Positions 25,516-33,584 of a stretch of 40,865 nt of DNA are shown here, piece by piece. A program made the translations under genes and the position numbers. The stretch is from NCBI RefSeq assembly GCF_004361885.1, contig NZ_SNWH01000022.1:1-40865 (forward strand), in the 5' to 3' direction. Each line of letters opens with the position of its first letter. Positions within the stretch are counted from its first letter, which is position 1. The stretch is from Halomonas ventosae. Lineage in GTDB: Bacteria > Pseudomonadota > Gammaproteobacteria > Pseudomonadales > Halomonadaceae. The notes under the pieces are model-generated. The model had not been told where the DNA came from. It was given only the letters and a program-made list of their open reading frames with translations, and did not search any database.

Positions 25516-28308
25516 ATGTCAGGACTCCTTCGTCGCCTGTTCGCCCCGCGCTGGAATCACCCGGACCCCGAGGTCCGTCGACAGGCCGTGGGACGTCTCG
25601 ACCCTACCCACGATGACCAGCGCCAGACCCTTGAGCAGCTAGCGCGCGATCCCCAGCCCCAGGTGCGGGAGGCGGCCCTGTCACGACTGCAAAATCCCGA
25701 GCGTCTGCTAGCCATGTACCAGCAGGGCGACGCCTCACCGGAGCTGCGCCACCATCTGGCAGCGATGCTGGTGGGCCAGCGCGGCCAACATGACCTGCCG
25801 ACCCGCATCGCCCTGGTAGAGCGACTCGAGGACCCCGAGTTGCTCAACGACGTGGCGCTACGGGGCGACAACCAGCAACTGCGCCTTGCCGCCCTGGCCC
25901 GTCTCGATGCGGAAGAGCACCTGATCCGCCAGGCCTGTGACAACGGGATCGCCGCCGTGCGTCATGCTGCCGCCGCTCGCATCGAGAGCGAAGCGGGGTT
26001 GTCGCGACTGGTGCAGGGCGCGCGCCGTGACCGGCAGGTGGCACGCATGGCGCGTGAACGTCTTAACCGATTACGCGCCGACGCCGCCTCCCTGGCGGCC
26101 GCCCACCAGCGCCGCGAGGCCCTGCTCGAGACCCTTGAGCAGCATGCTGCAAGCCCCTGGGAACCGCTCTATGCCGGTCGCTTCCGCCACCTGAAGCGCG
26201 AGTGGAGCAAGCTCGAAGACCAGCCGGATGCGCAGCAGGAGCAACGCTTCCAGGAGGCCTGCCTGCGCTGCCGCAAGGTTATCGGCGACCACGAGGCCCA
26301 GGAGCATGCACGCCATGTCGATGATCGCCAGCGCGAGAGCGCCGACCAGACGCGGCAGGCCTTGGTCGAAGCGCTGGAGGAGAGCCTCGCAAGTCTTCAT
26401 CAGAGTGACCGGCTCACCGACCAGGACATCGCCAGCCTGCGCGCCCAGAAGCGCCTGCTGGCCGCCCGCTGGCAGGCACTCTCAGAGCAGCACCTCGCCG
26501 ACGAGGCACTGCGTGAGCGCTACGACCAGGCCCTGGCCGCCTACGAGGATATCGTTCAGGCACGCGTGCGCCTGGAGGAACGCGCCGAGGCGATCGAGCA
26601 GGCCCTGACCGATGGCGATGACCAACGTCTCGAGGCCCTGGTCGAGGCCTGCGGCTGGCCAGCGGGACTGGCCCCGGCTCCGCTGCTGCAACGCGCCCAC
26701 CAGCGCCTCGCCAGCGAGCGAAGCCGCAAGGATGACGACCTGAACGCGCGAATGTCGCGCTTCGTCGAGGAACTCGACCAGCTCGAGCGCCTGCTGGAAA
26801 GCGGCGCCTTCAAGGGCGCCAGCCGCCTCCAACAGGACCTGCGCCAGCAAGCCGACCGGCTACCCCAGGCACCGCTACAGCCCCACCAGGCGCGACTCAA
26901 GCGACTCACCGCGCGACTCGCGGAACTGCGCGACTGGCGCGGCTTTGTCGCCGGCCCCAAGCGCGACCAACTGTGCATCGCTATCGAGGAACTGGCTAAC
27001 AACGCCACGCTGAGCGAAGCCGAACTCGACCGCCACCACCGTCAGCTGGTCAAGGAATGGAAAGCCTTGGGCAACGCCGCCGCCAACCGTCAGCAGTCCG
27101 AGCGCTTCCGTGCCGCCTCCGAGCGCATCCACCAGCGACTGGCTCCCTGGCGAGAACACCAGCAGGCCGAGCGTCAACGCAACCTGGAGGCTCGCGAAGC
27201 GCTGTGTGAACAGCTCGAGACACTACTCGAGCAGCCCGCTCACGAGGCCGACCCTGATGCGCTGCGCGAGATTCGCGATCGCTCGCAAGAACAGTGGCGC
27301 CGCTTGGCCCCAGTGCCCCGCGATAAGGCCGACACCCTCGGCCGTCGTTTCGGGCGCATCCGCCATGACCTTCAGGCGCTGATCGAACGGCGCGCCGGGG
27401 AGATCGCCGAGGCCAAGCGCGAACTGATCGAACAGACACGCGCGCTTCTCGACCAGGACATGCACTCGACCCGGCGAGCCGAGCAGGCTAAGGCGCTGCA
27501 ACGCCGCTGGCGCGAGTTGGGCCGCGCCCCCAAGGGAGAGGAGCAGGCCCTGTGGCGAGAGTTCCGCTCACTGTGTGACAACATCTTCGCCAGCCGGGAG
27601 GCCGCCCGGGATGACCAGGCCCAGCGCAACCGCGCCCGACTGGAAGCCATGCAGTCGCTGATCGACCGACTCGACAGCTGGCATCCGACACATAGCCACG
27701 AGGCCGGCATGCTGGATGAGGCCGTGCGCGAGGCCACCGCCCTGGAGCCGCTACCTTCGGGGCGGCGCAGCGAGGGCATGCGGCGCCGCTGGGCTGGCAT
27801 TGTGCGGGCCCGCCGCGAGCGCCTGGCCCGCCTGTCGCTGGCCGAAGAGGCCCAGCGCTGGCAGGCCATCCGCCCCTTGCTCAATGCTCACCTGCAGGCG
27901 GATGCCCGGTACCTGGCAGGCGGCTCCGCCGAGCAGATTGCCCTCCCCGCCGAGCTGACCCTCTCGAATGCACTACGCCAGGCCCATGAGCATCGCAATG
28001 CTGCCCGAACGTCGAAGGCCGATCACTCGGCCGATCAAGCGGTAGTGGAGCGCCTGGCACGTCTGCGGGCCCACCTGTCGCTGCTGGCCGGCGGCCGGGG
28101 CAACCGGCGTGACGACCCGTTGCGCCTGGCAATCCAGGTCGAACGCCTCAACGACACGTTGGGCCAGCAGACTACCCGAACCGAAGAGCTGCGCCAGATA
28201 CTGGCCGGCCTGCTCGCCAATGGCCCGATGCCCGAAGGATTATGGGCACGCGAGGTGGGAGAGCTCGACCGCCTGCTCGAGAGCCTCGCCGAACTGCCTC
28301 CGTCCTGA
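25516..28308 (+). CDS. HEAT-repeat and DUF349 coiled-coil protein
   Basis: A 930-residue protein, mostly helical, rich in R, E, Q, A and L. The N-terminus (about 10-190) has HEAT-like repeats (D-P-E-V-R-R-Q-A, P-Q-V-R-E-A-A, A-A-V-R-H-A-A). The rest is a chain of DUF349 units, each marked by a W with a basic residue and a following F, for example R-E-W-S-K-L, A-R-W-Q-A-L, K-E-W-K-A-L-G, E-Q-W-R-R-L and R-R-W-R-E-L-G; at least five are visible. No enzyme motif, signal peptide or membrane helix is seen, so it is a cytosolic scaffold-like protein of unknown role. The ATG at 25516 has AGGA six bases before it; a TTG five codons earlier is less likely. Divergent from minC. Confidence 0.88.
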   Translation: MSGLLRRLFAPRWNHPDPEVRRQAVGRLDPTHDDQRQTLEQLARDPQPQVREAALSRLQNPERLLAMYQQGDASPELRHHLAAMLVGQRGQHDLPTRIALVERLEDPELLNDVALRGDNQQLRLAALARLDAEEHLIRQACDNGIAAVRHAAAARIESEAGLSRLVQGARRDRQVARMARERLNRLRADAASLAAAHQRREALLETLEQHAASPWEPLYAGRFRHLKREWSKLEDQPDAQQEQRFQEACLRCRKVIGDHEAQEHARHVDDRQRESADQTRQALVEALEESLASLHQSDRLTDQDIASLRAQKRLLAARWQALSEQHLADEALRERYDQALAAYEDIVQARVRLEERAEAIEQALTDGDDQRLEALVEACGWPAGLAPAPLLQRAHQRLASERSRKDDDLNARMSRFVEELDQLERLLESGAFKGASRLQQDLRQQADRLPQAPLQPHQARLKRLTARLAELRDWRGFVAGPKRDQLCIAIEELANNATLSEAELDRHHRQLVKEWKALGNAAANRQQSERFRAASERIHQRLAPWREHQQAERQRNLEAREALCEQLETLLEQPAHEADPDALREIRDRSQEQWRRLAPVPRDKADTLGRRFGRIRHDLQALIERRAGEIAEAKRELIEQTRALLDQDMHSTRRAEQAKALQRRWRELGRAPKGEEQALWREFRSLCDNIFASREAARDDQAQRNRARLEAMQSLIDRLDSWHPTHSHEAGMLDEAVREATALEPLPSGRRSEGMRRRWAGIVRARRERLARLSLAEEAQRWQAIRPLLNAHLQADARYLAGGSAEQIALPAELTLSNALRQAHEHRNAARTSKADHSADQAVVERLARLRAHLSLLAGGRGNRRDDPLRLAIQVERLNDTLGQQTTRTEELRQILAGLLANGPMPEGLWAREVGELDRLLESLAELPPS

Positions 28309-28320
28309 TCAGAAATGCTG

Positions 28321-28350
28321 CCCCCCGCCGCCAGGGTTACCGGCGGGGGG
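28321..28350. terminator. GC-rich hairpin between convergent DUF349 and phaB genes
   Basis: A 10-bp perfect stem CCCCCCGCCG/CGGCGGGGGG with a 10-base loop, between two convergent stops. There is no T-run on either side, so it may act as a weak bidirectional terminator. The right arm runs into an 11-base G tract (28345-28355). Confidence 0.5.
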
Positions 28351-28375
28351 GGGGGCGGGTGCGACGGTCGGGCGA

Positions 28376-29122
28376 TCAGCCCATGAACTGCCCGCCATTG
28401 ATGTCGTAATTGGCGCCGGTAATGAAACCCGACTCCTCGTCGGCGAGGAAGGTCACCAGGCGACCGATCTCCTCGGGCTTCCCGTAGCGCTTGACTGGAA
28501 TGGTCTCGCGGATGGCCTCGCGCACCTTCTCAGGAATGTTCATGATCATGTCGGTGGCAATGTAGCCGGGCGACACCGTGTTCACGGTGATCCCCTTGGT
28601 AGCAGTCTCCTGGGCAAGGGACATGGTCAAGCCATGCATGCCCGCCTTGGCGGCAGCATAGTTGGCCTGGCCGAACTGACCCTTGCGGCCATTGATCGAA
28701 GAAATGTTGATGATCCGTCCATAACCTTTGTCGAGCATGCTCTCGATCACGCTGCGGCAAGTATTGAAGACACTGTTGAGGTTGGTGTCGATGACCTCGT
28801 GCCACTGCTCGGGCGACATCTTCTTGAGAGTGCCGTCCCGAGTGATCCCTGCGCAGTTGACCAGCACGGCAATGGGACCATGCTTTTCCTCGATCTCCTT
28901 GACCCCCTTCACGCAGGCGTCATAGTCGACCAGGTCAACCCCGGCGATGTCGATGTTGTCGAAGCCCTCGGACTTCTGGGCCTCCAGCCAGGTCTTGGCC
29001 TTATCCGGATTGTGGTATCCCGCCACCACCATGTAGCCCTGCGAGGCCAACGAACGGCAGATGGCGCTGCCGATACCCCCGGTACCACCGGTGACCCAGG
29101 CGACGTGTGCTTGAGTTGCCAT
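28376..29122 (-). CDS. phaB: acetoacetyl-CoA reductase (PhaB)
   Basis: A 248-residue short-chain dehydrogenase that reduces acetoacetyl-CoA to (R)-3-hydroxybutyryl-CoA with NADPH, the second step of polyhydroxybutyrate synthesis. Visible: T-G-G-T-G-G-I-G (residues 11-18), N-C-A-G-I-T-R-D (89-96), S142, Y155 and K159 (Y-A-A-A-K), and the PhaB-type segment I-N-G-R-K-G-Q-F-G-Q-A-N-Y. Length and the C-terminal I-N-G-G-Q-F-M-G fit PhaB rather than FabG. It stands alone here; the thiolase (phaA) and synthase (phaC) are not in the window. Confidence 0.94.
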   Translation of the reverse strand: MATQAHVAWVTGGTGGIGSAICRSLASQGYMVVAGYHNPDKAKTWLEAQKSEGFDNIDIAGVDLVDYDACVKGVKEIEEKHGPIAVLVNCAGITRDGTLKKMSPEQWHEVIDTNLNSVFNTCRSVIESMLDKGYGRIINISSINGRKGQFGQANYAAAKAGMHGLTMSLAQETATKGITVNTVSPGYIATDMIMNIPEKVREAIRETIPVKRYGKPEEIGRLVTFLADEESGFITGANYDINGGQFMG

Positions 29123-29274
29123 TGATTACCTCCCTGATATGCATGACATCTTGTCTGGCGAGATGCCAGTCTGGCCATCACCCGCCAGTATTGTTAATGG
29201 ACCTGTCACCTTCATGACAGCAAAAGCAGTATGGACCAGGTAAGGTCCTCGGGACGAGCGTTTGAAAGCAACCC

Positions 29275-29302
29275 TTGACCAAAGGCGCATAGTCTGTAGA
29301 AT
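29275..29302 (+). promoter_or_regulatory. sigma-70 promoter of the initiator tRNA
   Basis: TTGACC (29275-29280), 16-base spacer, TAGAAT (29297-29302), then a GC-rich discriminator (GCCGCAC). The tRNA begins 15 bases after the -10. A GC-rich discriminator is typical of stringently controlled stable-RNA promoters. Confidence 0.8.
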
Positions 29303-29316
29303 ATGCCGCACGTTGA

Positions 29317-29393
<77 letters not shown>

Positions 29394-29400
29394 AACATCG

Positions 29401-29435
29401 AAAAAAGCCGATTCCTAAGGGGGTCGGTTTTTTCC
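29401..29435 (+). terminator. Rho-independent terminator of the tRNA
   Basis: AAAAAAGCCGA (29401-29411) pairs with TCGGTTTTTT (29424-29433; one G-T pair), ending in a T-run. It starts 7 bases after the tRNA CCA. Confidence 0.85.
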
Positions 29436-29452
29436 TATGCGGCATAACCATC

Positions 29453-29500
29453 GGTCATCGGTTCGCTTTCACCTCAACTTCAGCGGTCCCCGCTACCAAA
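29453..29500 (+). repeat. degenerate second copy of the tRNA-fMet 3' end
   Basis: GGTCATCGGTTC (29453-29464) repeats tRNA bases 29362-29373, and CGGTCCCCGCTACCAAA (29484-29500) repeats 29379-29395 exactly, including the CCA and the next two bases. The two blocks are 5 bases apart in the real tRNA but 19 here, so the T-loop is destroyed and this is a remnant, not a gene. The 314-bp gap from tRNA to the next gene holds only these fragments and terminators. Confidence 0.85.
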
Positions 29501-29510
29501 TCCCAGAGAG

Positions 29511-29540
29511 AGGCCATAACCTACCCGTTCTGGCCTTTTT
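29511..29540 (+). terminator. second Rho-independent terminator after the tRNA remnant
   Basis: AGGCCA (29511-29516) and TGGCCT (29531-29536) form a perfect 6-bp stem with a 14-base loop, followed by a T-run (to 29540). It follows the tRNA remnant at about the same distance as the first terminator follows the intact tRNA. Confidence 0.65.
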
Positions 29541-29569
29541 CATGTCTCGGGTAACCCCTTCTGTCCCTT

Positions 29570-29588
29570 CTGGTCGCTCGTCGGGCTC
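29570..29588 (+). repeat. fragment of the tRNA-fMet D-arm and anticodon stem
   Basis: CTGGTCGCTCGTCGGGCTC matches tRNA bases 29333-29351 (CTGGTAGCTCGTCGGGCTC) at 18 of 19 positions. It is followed by a hairpin (CGGGCT ... AGCCCG, 29582-29603) in place of the anticodon loop. It lies 3' of the copy of the tRNA's 3' end, so the order of parts is permuted. Confidence 0.7.
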
Positions 29589-29708
29589 GGCTTCGCCAGC
29601 CCGGCGGGTCATACGCAGAATTTGCCCTAGCATGGGCTGCTCCCCTTGAAGTCACGGGCGATCACCCGCATCTGCAAACAAATTCATCCCCACGCAAGGC
29701 TAGCGATT

Positions 29709-30647
29709 ATGCCCATCGTCGACCCCCGTACCGGTGAGCCGCTCACCGATGACATTCCCGCCGGCGAGCATGCCGATGACGCCTCGCCCGGCGGCCAGGA
29801 CGTCGAGATGATCATCGACGTCGATGCCAGCAACATCCAGCAGCTACTCGAGACCTCGATGCAGGTGCCCGTGCTGCTCGACTGCTGGGCACCCTCAAGC
29901 GAGTCCAGCAAGAACCTGACACCGATCCTTGAGAAGCTGGCTCGCGAGTACCAGGGTGCCTTCATTCTTGCCAAGCTCAACATCGACGAGAATCGGGAGA
30001 TCGCCGGTCAGCTCGGCGTGCGTTCGGTGCCTGACGTCAAGCTGATCAGCCAGGGCGGGCTGGTCGACCACTTCCAGGGGGCCCTGCCCGAGAAGCAGGT
30101 GCTCGAATGGCTGGGACGCTACTTCCCGGCGCCGGAGGAGGCCCCAAAAAGCCCCGAGGACCAGGCCGCCGAGGCCTTGGCCGCCGGTGACGCTGCCACA
30201 GCCCGAGCCATCTACCAGGAACTGGTGCAGCAATATCCACAGCATACCCCCTACCAAGTGGAATTGGCCCGAGCCCTGGTGGCCGAAGGCCAGAGCGAAC
30301 AGGCTCGCCATCTGCTCGACAACCTCCCGCCGGAGGAGCGCGACGCCGCCCCGGCTCGCGGTGTACGCGCCCGCATCGAGTTCGGCGAGCAGGCGCCCAC
30401 CGCTGAGGAGCTGGCCGCACTGGAGGACCGCGACGACAGCGAAGCCCAATTCAAGCGTGCCCTGCGCCAGGTGGCCGACGGCCACTACGAGGCTGGTTTG
30501 GAAGCCCTGCTCACCTTGATGAAGCACGACCGTACCTATGGTGACGATGCCGCCCGCCGCACGCTGTTGCAGGTCTTCGATGCCCTGGGCGCCGACCATC
30601 CGCTAACGGTCGCCTATCGTCGCAAGCTGTTTGCGCTGCTCTACTGA
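29709..30647 (+). CDS. thioredoxin-fold TPR co-chaperone, CnoX/YbbN-like
   Basis: A 312-residue protein: a thioredoxin domain (about 35-145) followed by TPR-like helices (about 155-312, with A-A-G-D-A-A-T-A-R-A-I-Y-Q-E-L-V), the architecture of E. coli CnoX, a holdase that works with GroEL and DnaK. The redox site is lost: where thioredoxin has W-C-G-P-C, this has S-S-E-S-S (S63-S67) after W-A-P, so neither cysteine is present; E. coli CnoX keeps one. I infer a non-redox chaperone. The ATG at 29709 is preceded by AAGG; a longer in-frame start extends into tRNA-derived sequence and is rejected. Its 3' end overlaps the convergent aminotransferase gene by 7 bp. Confidence 0.87.
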   Translation: MPIVDPRTGEPLTDDIPAGEHADDASPGGQDVEMIIDVDASNIQQLLETSMQVPVLLDCWAPSSESSKNLTPILEKLAREYQGAFILAKLNIDENREIAGQLGVRSVPDVKLISQGGLVDHFQGALPEKQVLEWLGRYFPAPEEAPKSPEDQAAEALAAGDAATARAIYQELVQQYPQHTPYQVELARALVAEGQSEQARHLLDNLPPEERDAAPARGVRARIEFGEQAPTAEELAALEDRDDSEAQFKRALRQVADGHYEAGLEALLTLMKHDRTYGDDAARRTLLQVFDALGADHPLTVAYRRKLFALLY

Positions 30648-31825
30648 GTCTGGCGCAGCACGCCATCCAGCCGCGCCAGCGCCGCCTCCAGCTGCTTGGC
30701 CGTGGTGCCGAAGTTGAGCCGGGCAAAACCCGGCCAGCCGAAATCGGCGCCGTCGGATAGTGCGACGCCAGCCCGCTCGAGCAGCAGCCGCTGCGGCGGC
30801 CCTGACAGTCGCTCGAGCGCATGTGCCTCACGCAGATCCAGCCAGGCCAGATAGGTCGACTGTGGCGGGCTCATGGCCACGCCGGGCCAGTTGGCCACCC
30901 GCTCCTCCAGCGTCCGGCGATGACCGCGCAACACCTCCAGCAGCGCCTGCCGCCAAGGTTCGCCATGGGCATGGGCGGCTTCGGCAGCGACCAGCCCCAA
31001 CACGTTGCCATCGGGTGTCAACCCCTTGATGCCCCTGGCGAAGCGCTGCCGCAGGTCGGCGTCTGGAATCACCGCGCAGGCAGTGGTCAGCCCCGCCAGG
31101 TTGAAGGTCTTGGAGGGCGCCCAGAGCGTTAGGATGCGCGAGGCCAGCTCGGGGAAAGCGGCGGCCAGCGGCAGATGGTGGGCGCCCTGGTCGAGCAGCA
31201 GGTCGCAGTGCAGTTCGTCGGAGACCACCAGCAGATCGTAACGCTCGACCAGCGCCGCCAGCCCAGAGAGCTCCTCCCGCGTCCAGACCCGCCCGGTAGG
31301 GTTATGGGGATGGCACCAGAGCAATAGCCGGGTCTCGGGCGTGATAGCGGCCTCCAGCGCCGCGAGGTCGAGCCGCCATGGCTCGCCGGGCGCTGCCGGG
31401 GCGCTCAGCGTCGCCTGCTGGGGCCGCCGGCCGGTGCGCTCGGCCACCCGCAGGAAAGGCGGGTAGATGGGCGTGACCGTCAGTATGCCGTCGCCGGGTT
31501 CAGTCAGCGCCAGGCTCGCCATGTGCAGCGCCGGCACCACCCCCGGCAGCCACAGCTGCCAGCCAGGCTCGATGGCCCAGCCGTAGTGCTCGATACTCCA
31601 GTGGCAGAGAGTCTCGCGCAGCGAGTCGGGCACCAGGCCATAGCCGAAGACGCCATGGGATACTCGCGCCCGCACCGCCTCGATGACCGCCGGGGGCGAG
31701 GCGAAGTCCATGTCAGCGACCCACAGCGGCAGCACGTCATCGCCGTAGCGATGCCACTTCTGTGACGGCCAGTCAAACTGCTGCGGATGGCGACGCTCGA
31801 TGGGCGTGGCAAAATCGAATTCCAT
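30641..31825 (-). CDS. MalY/PatB-family PLP-dependent aminotransferase (C-S lyase)
   Basis: A 394-residue fold-type I PLP enzyme. The start M-E-F-D-F plus R-R-H-P-Q-Q-F-D-W-P-S-Q-K-W matches the MalY/PatB group, whose members cleave cystathionine or cysteine conjugates. Motifs: L-P-L-W-V-A-D-M-D-F (about residues 32-41), C-H-P-H-N-P-T-G-R, V-S-D-E-L-H-C-D and the PLP lysine in A-P-S-K-T-F-N-L-A-G, plus the C-terminal R-L-N-F-G-T. Likely a cystathionine beta-lyase or cysteine desulfhydrase; substrate unproven. Divergent from the next hypothetical gene with only 31 bp between starts. Confidence 0.92.
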   Translation of the reverse strand: MEFDFATPIERRHPQQFDWPSQKWHRYGDDVLPLWVADMDFASPPAVIEAVRARVSHGVFGYGLVPDSLRETLCHWSIEHYGWAIEPGWQLWLPGVVPALHMASLALTEPGDGILTVTPIYPPFLRVAERTGRRPQQATLSAPAAPGEPWRLDLAALEAAITPETRLLLWCHPHNPTGRVWTREELSGLAALVERYDLLVVSDELHCDLLLDQGAHHLPLAAAFPELASRILTLWAPSKTFNLAGLTTACAVIPDADLRQRFARGIKGLTPDGNVLGLVAAEAAHAHGEPWRQALLEVLRGHRRTLEERVANWPGVAMSPPQSTYLAWLDLREAHALERLSGPPQRLLLERAGVALSDGADFGWPGFARLNFGTTAKQLEAALARLDGVLRQTQ

Positions 31826-31856
31826 GGGCAACTCCCGACACCAGAAGGCCAGCAAT

Positions 31857-32300
31857 ATGCACGAGACCATGCCCCAATTCAGCTTCTATGCCAAGGTACG
31901 CCGCGGTCTATCCGCCCTCGTGGCCCAGTGGCTGACCCTCGGCCAGGGCGATGCCGAGCATCTGGCGCTGCTGCTTGCCGAGACCGCCCGGGTAACACGG
32001 ATCGGCCATCCCGAGCACACCCCGGATGGCGAGACCCTCGCCAAGTGGAGCCACCCCGACGGCGAGGAACCGCCCCTGTGGGCGGCGCGCACCGCCACCT
32101 TCCTGCTGGTGAAGATGCCCGCTCGGCCGCTGCCGGCCGGTGACGATGAGGCCAGCGCCTGGGCCTACTGCTGGCTGCGCAACCGCAACTTCGTGGACCT
32201 TGCCGACGCCGAGCAGGCGCTACCCGACCATCTTCGCGTACCGCTGGCCGTTGCTCTGAGGGCCGCCTGGCGCGATCTCAAGGGGCTGCGCCTGATCTGA
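31857..32300 (+). CDS. conserved-looking hypothetical protein, 147 aa
   Basis: I do not recognise a family. The protein is soluble, with no signal peptide or membrane segment; its helical N-terminus (F-Y-A-K-V-R-R-G-L-S-A-L-V-A-Q-W) is followed by a Trp-rich middle (K-W-S-H-P, P-L-W-A-A-R, W-A-Y-C-W-L-R-N-R-N-F) and a helical C-terminus. The ATG has AAGG eight bases upstream. GC content and codon use match its neighbours. It is divergent from the aminotransferase and convergent with the HNH gene, whose stop is 7 bp away. Confidence 0.7.
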   Translation: MHETMPQFSFYAKVRRGLSALVAQWLTLGQGDAEHLALLLAETARVTRIGHPEHTPDGETLAKWSHPDGEEPPLWAARTATFLLVKMPARPLPAGDDEASAWAYCWLRNRNFVDLADAEQALPDHLRVPLAVALRAAWRDLKGLRLI

Positions 32301-32307
32301 CGATCGA

Positions 32308-32649
32308 CTAGCGTCGCCGCACGGCCCGCTTCTTGGGTCGGAAACCGGCGGGCTTGGTAGAGAGCCATGCGACGAAGGTCTGAATCTGCGGATGCGCCAT
32401 CAACGCCTCGCGGCTGCGATAATGCTCAGCCATTTCGCGTTCGCTGAGCACCGCGTGCAGGTGCTTGTGGCAGGCGTGGCAGACCCACAGGATGGCGGTA
32501 AGCCGCTCCACCCGGTCGAAACGACGCCGATAGCGGGCCTTGCCGTGCAGGGCTCGCGGGATAAGGTGGTGACGGGTCAGCGGCGCGGCGCGTCCGCACA
32601 GTTCGCAGACCGCCGGACGCGGCGGGGGCGACAGGTGATTCCCGGCCAT
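32308..32649 (-). CDS. small HNH-type nuclease-like protein
   Basis: A 113-residue protein with a treble-clef HNH core: zinc cysteines C15-x2-C18 and C57-x2-C60, the catalytic-type T-R-H-H-L-I-P-R (H27, H28), and H61, H63 and H65 after the second pair (V-C-H-A-C-H-K-H-L-H). The C-terminus is basic (P-K-K-R-A-V-R-R-R), fit for nucleic-acid binding. GGAGG six bases before the ATG supports the start. It is a stand-alone gene with no phage or toxin-immunity partner nearby, so it resembles the short housekeeping HNH proteins of many proteobacteria. Function unknown. Confidence 0.83.
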   Translation of the reverse strand: MAGNHLSPPPRPAVCELCGRAAPLTRHHLIPRALHGKARYRRRFDRVERLTAILWVCHACHKHLHAVLSEREMAEHYRSREALMAHPQIQTFVAWLSTKPAGFRPKKRAVRRR

Positions 32650-32699
32650 GTGGGCCTCCCGACATCTCAGGATGCACCCGAAGAGATAAGGAAAACTGG

Positions 32700-33524
32700 A
32701 TGGAAGTTCCCCTCAGCTGGCAGCTGGCCAAGTTGCTGGTATCGATCGGTGTGGTGCTCGGGCTCTCGGTGATCGCCGAACGGGTCAGCACCCGGGTGGC
32801 CGGCCTGCTCGCCGGTTACCCGCTGGGTACCGCCATCGCGCTGTTCTTCATCGGCCTGGAGATCTCCCCCGCCTTCGCTACCCAGAGCGCCGTGCATACC
32901 CTGGCCGGCTTCACCGCCACGCTGGCGCTGAGCGGCGGCTACCTGCTGTGCGCCCGCCGCGACGGCCTGCCCGGCGTGCTCGCCGGCACCGCGGGCGGAT
33001 TCGCCGCCTGGTTGGCGGTGAGCCTGCTGCTGACCCAGGTGGAGTTCACACGCCTGACCGGTACACTGACCACCCTGGTCGCCATCGTCGTCTTCTTGCG
33101 GCTTTACCGCCGGGTACCGGAAACCGCCACTGGCGTGCGTGGCGGCTTCAGCTGGGCCGCCTTGGGTCTGCGTGCCGTGCTGGCCGCCGCGATCATCTTC
33201 CTGATCACCGGCCTCGCCCACGTGATGCCGGCCGCCTGGGCCGGAGTCATGGCCGCCTTTCCGGTGACCATGTATCCCTTCCTGGTGATCCTGCACCTGA
33301 CCCATGGGGCCGCCCCGGTGGCCACGGTGATCAAGCATTACCCGGCCGGACTGGGTGCCTTGCTGTGGTATGCGCTGTGTGTCTCGCTGACCTATGACCG
33401 CCTGGGGCTTTCGCTCGGCACCCTGATCGGCTTCGCCGTGGCCACCGCCTGGCTGCTGGCCTGGACCCGACTGCTGGCCTGGCGGGCAGCACGCCTGGCC
33501 AGGCACTCTCGCCCGCAGGCTTGA
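32700..33524 (+). CDS. polytopic inner-membrane protein with internal duplication
   Basis: A 274-residue protein with about nine hydrophobic helices. Two parts look related: V-A-G-L-L-A-G-Y-P-L-G-T-A-I-A-L-F-F (about residues 33-50) and W-A-G-V-M-A-A-F-P-V-T-M-Y-P-F-L (about 180-195), each an A-G-h-x-A-x-(Y/F)-P pattern within a helix pair. This suggests two repeated halves as in many small transporters and in GlpM/DUF3147-like proteins. No substrate can be named. AAGGA eight bases before the ATG supports the start. It is followed at 60 bp by the thioesterase gene on the same strand. Confidence 0.75.
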   Translation: MEVPLSWQLAKLLVSIGVVLGLSVIAERVSTRVAGLLAGYPLGTAIALFFIGLEISPAFATQSAVHTLAGFTATLALSGGYLLCARRDGLPGVLAGTAGGFAAWLAVSLLLTQVEFTRLTGTLTTLVAIVVFLRLYRRVPETATGVRGGFSWAALGLRAVLAAAIIFLITGLAHVMPAAWAGVMAAFPVTMYPFLVILHLTHGAAPVATVIKHYPAGLGALLWYALCVSLTYDRLGLSLGTLIGFAVATAWLLAWTRLLAWRAARLARHSRPQA

Positions 33525-33584
33525 CCGAGTGCTTGCTTGGCGCAAAGCTGTTCTCCCTGCAAGGTCATCACGAGGAAACGCCAG

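Noticed and set aside
29646..29708. N-terminal extension of the CnoX-like protein to an upstream ATG
   Set aside because: The extra 21 residues do not resemble the family, and the ATG at 29709 has a better ribosome-binding site.
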